A stretch of 64,000 nt of DNA, taken from positions 245,179 through 309,178 of the forward strand of contig NZ_ABLD01000007.1 in the NCBI RefSeq assembly GCF_000172415.1, written 5' to 3'. This DNA comes from Paraburkholderia graminis C4D1M (GTDB taxonomy: Bacteria; Pseudomonadota; Gammaproteobacteria; Burkholderiales; Burkholderiaceae). This document shows positions 1 through 6,851 of the stretch, in pieces. The notes beneath the pieces are model-generated. The model had not been told where the DNA came from. It was given only the letters and a program-made list of their open reading frames with translations, and made no database searches. Numbering within the stretch: position 1 is the stretch's first letter; each line of letters starts with the position of its first letter. The translations under genes and the position numbers were made by a program.

Positions 1-1
1 G

Positions 2-820
2 GTGCGGGGTTTGTCGTTGACGTTGAAGAAGGGCGAGCGACTCGGCATCGTCGGCGAATCGGGTTCTGGAAAGTCGCTCACGGGCCGCGCGCTGCTCGGC
101 TTGTTGCCGCCCGCCGCGCATTGCACGGCCAAACGGCTGCGCTTCGACGGACACGACATGCTGACCATGCCGACGGACAAACGCCGCCGCTTCTGCGGCT
201 CGCAGATGGGCATGGTGCTGCAGGACCCGAAGTATTCGCTCAACCCGGTCATGACCGTCGAGCAGCAGATGCGCGAAGCGTTCGCGCTGCACGAGCCGAA
301 GCTTGGCCGTCGTGCAATGCGGGCAAAAGTCATTGCGGCGCTCGAGTCCGTGCATATCCGCAATCCTGAACGCGTCGCCCGCTCTTATCCGCATGAACTA
401 TCGGGCGGCATGGGCCAACGCGTGATGATCGCGATGATGGTTTCAACAGGCCCGCGTCTGCTGATCGCCGACGAGCCGACGAGCGCACTCGATGTACTCG
501 TCTCCATGCAAGTGCTGGCAGTGCTCGACGAGTTGATCGAAAAGCATCAGACCGGCCTCATCTTCATCAGTCACGACCTGCCGCTCGTGATGTCGTTCTG
601 CGACCGCGTGATCGTGATGTACGCGGGACGTGTCGTCGAAACGTGCGCCGCGCGCGATCTGATTCACGCGCAGCATCCTTATACTCGCGGGCTGCTTGCG
701 GCGAATCCGCCGCTTGTCGACCCGCCCGCCGAATTGCCCGTGCTCTCGCGCGACGCAGCGTGGCTCAGCGAGATCGGCGACGTCGGCGACATCGGCCAGC
801 AGCAAGGAGCGCCGCTATGA
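2..820 (+). CDS. Peptide/nickel-type ABC transporter ATP-binding protein (DppD/OppD-like), 5' end missing
   Basis: This is the first ATPase of an oligopeptide/dipeptide-type importer and would power uptake at the inner membrane. The Walker A sequence GESGSGKS lies about 18 residues into the visible protein, the ABC signature is LSGGMGQR, and Walker B is [12 protein letters not shown] followed by the switch histidine in ISHDLP. The C-terminal stretch HPYTRGLL is typical of the OppD/DppD family. Family members have about 25-30 residues before the point where this one starts, so the true start lies upstream of the window. The stop overlaps the next start as ATGA, so the two ATPases are translationally coupled. 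Permeases and a binding protein presumably lie upstream. The substrate cannot be told from the sequence. Confidence 0.9.
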   Translation: MRGLSLTLKKGERLGIVGESGSGKSLTGRALLGLLPPAAHCTAKRLRFDGHDMLTMPTDKRRRFCGSQMGMVLQDPKYSLNPVMTVEQQMREAFALHEPKLGRRAMRAKVIAALESVHIRNPERVARSYPHELSGGMGQRVMIAMMVSTGPRLLIADEPTSALDVLVSMQVLAVLDELIEKHQTGLIFISHDLPLVMSFCDRVIVMYAGRVVETCAARDLIHAQHPYTRGLLAANPPLVDPPAELPVLSRDAAWLSEIGDVGDIGQQQGAPL

Positions 821-1584
821 TTCGCGTCGATGCACTGACCGTGCGCTTCAAGACGGCTGCCGGACTCTTCGATGCGGTACGCGGTGCGAGCTTTCATGTC
901 GAGGCCGGTGAAGTCTTCGGTCTCGTCGGTGAATCGGGCTCCGGCAAGTCGACTATTCTTCGCGCGCTGAGCGGACTCGCGCCGGCTGCCGAAGGGTCCG
1001 TGCACATCGCCGGAGCGGATCGCGACATGCGCGGGCGCCATGTGCAGATGGTCTTTCAGGACCCTTATGGCTCGCTGCATCCGCGCTTCACCGTCGACCA
1101 GACGCTGCGCGAACCGCTGAACATAAACGGAATCGGCGGCGAGGAAGCGCGCATTGTGAATGCGCTGCGTGAAGTCGGCCTCGATCCGTCGTATCGCTTC
1201 CGCTATCCGCATCAATTGTCGGGCGGACAGCGACAGCGCGTTGCGATCGCGCGTGCGTTGATCGTCGAGCCGCGCGTGTTGCTTCTCGATGAACCGACTT
1301 CCGCGCTCGACGTCTCCGTGCAAGCCGAAATTCTCAACCTGCTTAAGCGCCTGCATCGCGAGCGGAATCTCACGATGATTCTCGTCAGTCACAACCTGGC
1401 GGTAGTCGGCTTTCTGTGCTCGCGGGTGGCGATCATGCGCAATGGAGAGATCGTTGAAGAGCTTCCGATCGAGAAGATTCGCGCGCAGCAGGTCGAAAGC
1501 GAGTACTCGCGCACGCTGTTGCTCGCGACCGGCGGTTATCAGCGCAAGGCCGTCGAAGCATTGGGCGTGGATGCGTCTTTATGA
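817..1584 (+). CDS. Peptide-type ABC transporter ATP-binding protein (DppF/OppF-like)
   Basis: Second ATPase of the same importer, 255 residues. The ATG at 817 overlaps the previous stop, which fixes the start against longer readings in this frame. Visible motifs are Walker [10 protein letters not shown], signature LSGGQRQRVAIARAL, Walker [13 protein letters not shown] and switch His in VSHNL. OppF-type proteins often carry a longer C-terminal extension with a peptide-transporter motif; here it is short, so the protein sits at the small end of the family. It should pair with the first ATPase as a heterodimer. Confidence 0.92.
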   Translation: MIRVDALTVRFKTAAGLFDAVRGASFHVEAGEVFGLVGESGSGKSTILRALSGLAPAAEGSVHIAGADRDMRGRHVQMVFQDPYGSLHPRFTVDQTLREPLNINGIGGEEARIVNALREVGLDPSYRFRYPHQLSGGQRQRVAIARALIVEPRVLLLDEPTSALDVSVQAEILNLLKRLHRERNLTMILVSHNLAVVGFLCSRVAIMRNGEIVEELPIEKIRAQQVESEYSRTLLLATGGYQRKAVEALGVDASL

Positions 1585-1785
1585 AAGATCGCGTCGAAGC
1601 AACCGCCGACTCGCGCTCGCGCGCAGCAGGAGTATTTGTCCCGATTGCTTCGTGTTGCCCTGCTGTGCCGTAATGCGGACAGGGACCGTCGAGAAAGTTA
1701 AAGACGGAGCGTTATCAGTCTTCCTGGCGGCCGTTCGCGGACGCCATAGCAGTGACCTCATGCTTACCGACAAAAAGGAGAAGAC

Positions 1786-2934
1786 ATGCGTTTTGCTAAG
1801 ACTTTCACCCCTATCGCAGTTGCAGTTGCGGCACTGCTCGCCGTCGCACCGCTCGCCTCTCGCGCGGAGACGGTCGTCAAAATCGGCTTTGCGGCACCGC
1901 TCACGGGGCCCAACGCCAGTTACGGCAAAGACCTGCAGAACGGCGTCAAAATGGCGCTCGACGACGCGAAAGCGCAAGGCGTCAAGATCAACGGCCAGCC
2001 TGTCTCGTTCGAACTCGTCTCCGAAGACGATCAGGCCGACCCGCGTGTCGGCGTGCAGGTCGCGCAAAAGCTCGTGGATGGAGGCGTGTCGGTTGTCGTC
2101 GGCCATTTCAACTCCGGCACGACTATTCCTGCTTCCGATCTCTACGAGAAAGCGGGGTTGCCCGTCATCGATCCGGCCGCCACTAATCCGGTGATCAGCA
2201 GCCGCGGCTACAAGAACGTCTTCATGGTGATTTCGAGCGACGCGCAAAACGCCGGCACCGCGGGCGCCTATGCAGTGACGACGACGAAGGCCAAGCGCAT
2301 CGCGGTGATCGACGACCGCACGGCCTTCGGTCAAGGCGAAGCCGATGAGTTCGTGAAGGCAGTGAAGGCGCACGGCGGCGACATCATCGATCGCGAATAC
2401 ACGACGAATCAGGCGACGGACTTCAAGACGCAGCTCACGAACCTCAAGAGCAAGAACCCCGATCTGATTTTCGTGGGCGCGCTCAATCCGCAAGCGGCCG
2501 GCATCATGAAGCAGATGAACCAGCTCGGCCTCAAGGCGCAGTACGTGGGCGGCGGCGGCGTGAAGGACGTCGACTTCATCAAGCTCGCGGGCAACGTGTC
2601 CGAAGGCGCAATGGCATGGGAGTACGGGCGCCCGCTCGACAGCACGCCAGTCGGCGCGAAGTTCGCCGAGCGCTTCAAGCAGAAGTTCGGCCAGGACGTG
2701 CTCTCGTATGCGCCGTTCGGCTACGACGCCGCGTGGACCGCGATCAAGGCGATGCAGGCAGCCAATTCGACCAAGCCCGACGACTACCGCGCGAAGCTGC
2801 AAAGCATCAACTTCGAAGGCATCACAGGGCAGATCGAGTTCAACGCGAACGGCTCGCTGAAGACGGGTTCTTCCACGCTTTATCAGGTGAAGAACGGACA
2901 GTGGGTGACGGTGAAGACGGTTAGTGGGCTTTGA
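1786..2934 (+). CDS. Branched-chain amino acid ABC transporter substrate-binding protein (LivK-like)
   Basis: A 382-residue periplasmic binding protein. A Sec signal peptide occupies about residues 1-27, ending in SRAET, and the mature protein opens with VVKIGFAAPLTG, the classic start of LivJ/LivK type I binding folds. The motifs GKDLQNG and GHFNSG fit the ligand-binding lobes, and the length matches LivK (about 370). A strong AAGGAG ribosome site precedes the ATG at 1786. No LivHMGF permease or ATPase genes are adjacent; the ATPases just upstream belong to a different (Opp) family, so this binding protein must serve a transporter encoded elsewhere or act alone. A leucine/isoleucine/valine ligand is a family inference only. 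Confidence 0.92.
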   Translation: MRFAKTFTPIAVAVAALLAVAPLASRAETVVKIGFAAPLTGPNASYGKDLQNGVKMALDDAKAQGVKINGQPVSFELVSEDDQADPRVGVQVAQKLVDGGVSVVVGHFNSGTTIPASDLYEKAGLPVIDPAATNPVISSRGYKNVFMVISSDAQNAGTAGAYAVTTTKAKRIAVIDDRTAFGQGEADEFVKAVKAHGGDIIDREYTTNQATDFKTQLTNLKSKNPDLIFVGALNPQAAGIMKQMNQLGLKAQYVGGGGVKDVDFIKLAGNVSEGAMAWEYGRPLDSTPVGAKFAERFKQKFGQDVLSYAPFGYDAAWTAIKAMQAANSTKPDDYRAKLQSINFEGITGQIEFNANGSLKTGSSTLYQVKNGQWVTVKTVSGL

Positions 2935-2942
2935 GGGTTGGG

Positions 2943-2976
2943 GGCGTTGTTGAGTGAGAGTCAACTCAACGACGCC
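2943..2976. terminator. Hairpin between convergent livK-like and dipeptidase genes
   Basis: Twelve-base arms at 2943-2954 and 2965-2976 pair with a single G-U. The hairpin lies just after the livK-like stop and overlaps the last codons of the converging dipeptidase gene. Neither side has a clear T run, so its role as a bidirectional terminator is a guess from position. Confidence 0.35.
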
Positions 2977-4433
2977 TCGAACACGCGCCGATAGTTGCCG
3001 CCTAGTAGCTGTTCGGTTTGTGTTTGGGAGAAGCCGGTGGCGAGCAATGCTGCGCCCAACGCCGGTAGTTGTTCATAGCGCGTGAAAACCGGCGGCGCAA
3101 TGAAGCCGAACATGTCGGTGCCGAGGCCGACGTGTTCGACGCCCACCACATCCGCCATGCGCTTGAAGCCGTGCGCCATCGCATCGAGGTCGTGGAATGT
3201 GCCGGAACTCGGCCACACGCCGATCACGCCGCCCGTGTCCGCGACAGCGCGCGCATGGTCGGCTGTGATCAGGCGGCTGCGCGCGCCCGGATGTCCTGCG
3301 AGCGCCGTGTGCGAGAGCACCAACGGCTTCGTCGTGACCGACGCCGCGCGCTTCACGAGATCGAACGTGCCGTGAGCAACGTCCACCACAGTACCCAGTT
3401 CGTTGCAGCGGCGCACGACATCCGCGCCGAAATCGGTCAAGCCGCCGTGAACAGGCGCCTCCGTTTGAATGTCGCCGAGTTCGTTCACACGGTAATGCGT
3501 CAATTGAAGGTGACGTAGATGATGGCGCGAGTACGCCTCGTCGACACGCTCCAGTTGCCCCTCGAGAAAGTCCGCGCCCTCGGCGGCGATGATCACGCGC
3601 GGTCTTTCTTTTTCCGTCGACGCCAGCATGCTTGCATTCGTCACGATGACGAGTTGCTCGCGATCGACCAGTTCTTTCGCGCGGGCGAATTCCGTTTGGC
3701 CGAGTCGATATAGCTCGCCTGGCTGCGGCTCGCGCCACGCCTCGAAACGCTTGCGATCGGCCGAGACGTGGGTGACCAACGTGTCGGTGACGATGGCGAG
3801 GCAGATCACATTCATCCCGCCCGCTCGCATCGAGGCGCTGACGGGCGTCAATGGCCGATGGTCGCCTATGGCCGGATCGCGTGAGACGATGACATGGCCC
3901 GCATGGCTGTGCATGTCGATGGTCAATGCGCCCGGAGATGCCTGCCATTGCTGCTGCTCTGAGCGCGACTCGGTGTATCCGGCAAAGCGGCCAGGCGCGC
4001 AAGCCGCGAGCCCCAGCGCGGTGCTTGACGCGAGGAATGCACGGCGGCTCATTCGCGAAACCGGCGGCTGGGTGACGCTCGCCGCTTCATCGATACGCTC
4101 GGCCAGTTCGAGCCGATAACGCCAGCCCGCAGGATCGTCGACGAGTCGCATCAGACGGCCACGCATGGTGACTAGGCCTGCGTCGAGCGCGACCGGCTCG
4201 AGCGGAATGACTTCAATGCAAGTGAAAGGATCGCGTGGCACACAGCCGCCGCAACAAGGTTCTTGCGCGGCGAGGAGGAAATAGTCGACGGTGATTGCGG
4301 TCGGGTCTAGTGGAATCATCCAGCCTGTTATTTCCACCATGCAGCGGTTTTGATCTATTGCCGGGTCATCTCGGATCATGGCCCATATCAATGAAAGTGA
4401 AATAGAGTCGTCGTCGGTTGGCAGCATTGTCAT
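2961..4433 (-). CDS. Membrane dipeptidase (peptidase M19) with Tat signal and an unusual N-terminal extension
   Basis: The last 363 residues, from the ATG at 4052, are a renal-dipeptidase-family protein. They start with a Tat/lipoprotein-like signal (MSRRAFLASS, then LAAC). Candidate metal ligands are DMHSH near the mature start, Glu in IIAAEGADF, His in VDVAHG and VLSHTAL, and Asp in GLGTDMFG. The family hydrolyses dipeptides or related amide bonds outside the cytoplasm. The frame stays open for about 127 more residues upstream to ATG 4433. This stretch (EITGWMIPLDP, four Cys around EPCCGGC) looks like a DUF3299-type domain. An internal Tat signal is odd, so either 4052 is the real start or two genes have become joined. 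TTG 4487 is a weaker alternative start. Confidence 0.75.
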   Translation of the reverse strand: MTMLPTDDDSISLSLIWAMIRDDPAIDQNRCMVEITGWMIPLDPTAITVDYFLLAAQEPCCGGCVPRDPFTCIEVIPLEPVALDAGLVTMRGRLMRLVDDPAGWRYRLELAERIDEAASVTQPPVSRMSRRAFLASSTALGLAACAPGRFAGYTESRSEQQQWQASPGALTIDMHSHAGHVIVSRDPAIGDHRPLTPVSASMRAGGMNVICLAIVTDTLVTHVSADRKRFEAWREPQPGELYRLGQTEFARAKELVDREQLVIVTNASMLASTEKERPRVIIAAEGADFLEGQLERVDEAYSRHHLRHLQLTHYRVNELGDIQTEAPVHGGLTDFGADVVRRCNELGTVVDVAHGTFDLVKRAASVTTKPLVLSHTALAGHPGARSRLITADHARAVADTGGVIGVWPSSGTFHDLDAMAHGFKRMADVVGVEHVGLGTDMFGFIAPPVFTRYEQLPALGAALLATGFSQTQTEQLLGGNYRRVFEASLS

Positions 4434-4553
4434 TAGTATCCGATTGATGGTCTGATGGCAGCATGCAGTTAAACGCGACGTATGCAAAGACTCCGTCGGC
4501 AGAGCCTCCGCTTTATTTTCGCGGTATATCCGCTATTCCATCAAAAACATTCG

Positions 4554-5609
4554 ATGCACTTTACCGAGCCCTTTCATTCATGCAACAACCGCACGGCGCG
4601 GCTGGTGCTCTTTCTCTCCATCGCGAGTTCATGCTTTTCCGTAGCGCCGAATGTTCTCGCGCAAAACACGGTCACGCTATACGGCACGATCGACACCAGT
4701 ATCGAAGTCACGAATCCCGGCTCATCATGGACGCCGCGCCTCGACTCGGGCGCTTACCGCGGCTCGCGAATCGGCTTGCGCGGCTCGGAGCAACTGGACT
4801 CGGACACACGCCTTCTGTTCGAACTGGAAAACGGCTTCAGCTCGGCCGACGGCACGTTGGCCACCGCGGGCACGATCTTCAACCGCCAGGCGTGGATTGG
4901 CATCGGCGCGCCGTGGGGCGAAGTGCGTGTGGGCCGCCAGTACTCGCCGATCTACATTCCGTTCAAAGGACAACTCGACGCCTTCGGCGCGGGGACGATC
5001 GCCTCGGGGTTGAATAACCTGTCCAAAATCACGCCTTATACGGACAACGGCATCGCCTATCTGTCGCCGGACTTTCACGGCTTCACGACGACGGTCATGG
5101 TCGCACTGCGCGACAGCGGCGATGGCAACGGACTATCCGGCGACTACGAAACGTTTGCCTATTGCAACGGACCGCTTCGCGTTTCCTACGCGCATCAGCA
5201 AACGCATGGCGGAACGACCTTGCGCGCGAACCTCGGCGGTGTCTCCTACCAGTTCAGCCAAGCGACCGCCTATGCGTCGTTCTTCAACGGCGACGGCGGT
5301 TCGCCGCGGTATCACGACGACGGCCTTTCGCTTTCGATGCGCTATGCGTTCTCGCCGCGCCTGCGCGCTTCGTTGGGCTATGCGTACGCACGCGGTCGCT
5401 CGGGCGGCGACAACGACGCGGACCAGTTCAGCGTGGCGTGCGAATACGATCTCTCGCCGAAACTCACGCTCTACGCGAGCGGCGCAATGCTGCGCAACCA
5501 CCACGACGCCACCTTCACCCTGCGCGGCGTCAACGTCACCGGCCTTCCCGCGGCCTATCCGGGTGCGCCGGTTCGCGGCGTGCAATTGGGAATGATCGAG
5601 CGGTTCTAG
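4554..5609 (+). CDS. Outer-membrane general porin (Burkholderia OmpC/Opc-like)
   Basis: A 351-residue trimeric porin for passive diffusion of small hydrophilic solutes. From ATG 4554 a signal peptide runs to about residue 37 (NVLAQ), followed by NTVTLYGTIDTSIE, the characteristic first strand of Gram-negative porin_4 proteins. SRIGLRGSEQL and RQAWIGIG are conserved family stretches, and the protein ends in Phe (MIERF), as barrel proteins need for BAM assembly. Upstream in-frame ATG and GTG codons would bury the signal peptide and were rejected. It is divergent from the dipeptidase. Confidence 0.88.
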   Translation: MHFTEPFHSCNNRTARLVLFLSIASSCFSVAPNVLAQNTVTLYGTIDTSIEVTNPGSSWTPRLDSGAYRGSRIGLRGSEQLDSDTRLLFELENGFSSADGTLATAGTIFNRQAWIGIGAPWGEVRVGRQYSPIYIPFKGQLDAFGAGTIASGLNNLSKITPYTDNGIAYLSPDFHGFTTTVMVALRDSGDGNGLSGDYETFAYCNGPLRVSYAHQQTHGGTTLRANLGGVSYQFSQATAYASFFNGDGGSPRYHDDGLSLSMRYAFSPRLRASLGYAYARGRSGGDNDADQFSVACEYDLSPKLTLYASGAMLRNHHDATFTLRGVNVTGLPAAYPGAPVRGVQLGMIERF

Positions 5610-5784
5610 CCAGACATTGGCCGCGAGGCCGACTAAATGATCCAGCGAGGGCGACGGTATTTTCGCCAGTCGCGGTGGACGCGTTAATGTACGAGCGCCG
5701 TGAGGCGGACGCCGAAGTACCCGCGCCCGCCGCCACGCGCGAACGGGACTCCATCCACCAAAAACCCTCTTTCACGGATTGTTT

Positions 5785-6822
5785 ATGCTTATCAAGAACG
5801 TTGCGGTCAGCCTGCCTTCCCGAATCGTCACCAATGACGAAGTCGCCGACATGATCCGGTTTCATTCCACCGGCTACGACGGGGACATCGACAGAGGCAT
5901 ACGCACCATCAAGACACTGCTCGACAGAAGCGGGCTCGTCAACCGGCGCTGGTGCGACAGCCACGAATCGCCCATCGATCACGTCGCCATGGCCACTCGC
6001 AAGGCTTTGTCGGAAACCTATTTGCGGCCCGAGCATATCGAGCTGTTCATTTATGTCGGCATCGGCAGAGGGTTTCTCGAGCCGGGCAATAGCCACATGA
6101 TGGCGAGCACGCTCGGCTTCATCAATGCGGAATGCTTCGACGTGGTGGACGCCTGCATGAGCTGGACACGAGCGATGTCGATTATCGACAGTTTGTTCAA
6201 GTGCGGTCAGTACAGAAACGCTATGATCGTGAATGCCGAATTCAATATGCTCGCAGGCGGTCCACTCTACCCGGGGAATTTTGCGTTGAAGAACCAGGCG
6301 CAAATCGAATACACGCTGCCGTCGTTTACGATCGGCGAGGCCGCCACCGCCACGCTGCTGGTCGCCAACGAGCCGGACAACTTCAATTTTGCCTTTCGGG
6401 GCAAGCCCCAGGTATCGGACCTGTGCACCATTCCGATTCCCGGCTACGAAGGCTTCTGCCATCCGTCGGAAAGAATTGGCAAGAACGGCGACATGCGTTT
6501 TACATCGTTCGGCCACGAGCTTCACAAGAATTCCGACGAACTGTCCGCGGTACTCGCTAAACTGCCGATTCCGAGGAAAGACATCGACATTGTCTTTACC
6601 CATGCTTCTTCGAAGGCAGCGTGGCACGGCTACGGAGAAAAGGCCGGAATAGAGGACAAGATGTATCACATCTATCCGGAAACGGGAAACCTCGTTTCGG
6701 CCTCTATTCCCGCCGCGATAGCCATGGCAAAAGACAGCGGAGAACTGAAGCGCGGCGACAGAGTGTTGTGCTGGGTTGGCAGTGCCGGCATGTCATTCAA
6801 CGTCAGCAGCTTCAAGTTCTGA
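5785..6822 (+). CDS. FabH/PqsD-like 3-oxoacyl-ACP synthase III family protein
   Basis: A 345-residue thiolase-fold ketosynthase. The catalytic triad of KAS III enzymes can be placed: Cys124 in VVDACMSW, His273 in FTHASSK and Asn302 in ETGNLVSAS; the C-terminal VGSAGMSF matches the FabH glycine loop. KAS III enzymes condense an acyl-CoA or acyl-ACP with a second acyl unit; PqsD/HmqD (quinolones), PpyS (photopyrones) and DarB (dialkylresorcinols) use this fold to make signals. No acyl-carrier, malonyl-transferase or other fatty-acid genes are adjacent. Instead the next gene, 29 bases on, encodes a CqsS-like sensor kinase, suggesting this enzyme makes the ligand (inference). The gene looks less GC-rich than its neighbours. 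A TTG two codons upstream is a poorer start. Confidence 0.85.
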   Translation: MLIKNVAVSLPSRIVTNDEVADMIRFHSTGYDGDIDRGIRTIKTLLDRSGLVNRRWCDSHESPIDHVAMATRKALSETYLRPEHIELFIYVGIGRGFLEPGNSHMMASTLGFINAECFDVVDACMSWTRAMSIIDSLFKCGQYRNAMIVNAEFNMLAGGPLYPGNFALKNQAQIEYTLPSFTIGEAATATLLVANEPDNFNFAFRGKPQVSDLCTIPIPGYEGFCHPSERIGKNGDMRFTSFGHELHKNSDELSAVLAKLPIPRKDIDIVFTHASSKAAWHGYGEKAGIEDKMYHIYPETGNLVSASIPAAIAMAKDSGELKRGDRVLCWVGSAGMSFNVSSFKF

Positions 6823-6851
6823 GGCCGGTTCAATAAAAGTTAAAGAGCGAC

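Noticed and set aside
1579..2964. 461-codon minus-strand frame opposite the livK-like gene
   Set aside because: It covers a clear binding-protein gene in antisense, is rich in Arg, Leu and His, and has no family features.
5785..6822. Housekeeping FabH
   Set aside because: The catalytic residues fit, but there are no neighbouring plsX, fabD, fabG or acpP genes and the partner is a sensor kinase, so a fatty-acid-synthesis role is less likely, though not excluded.
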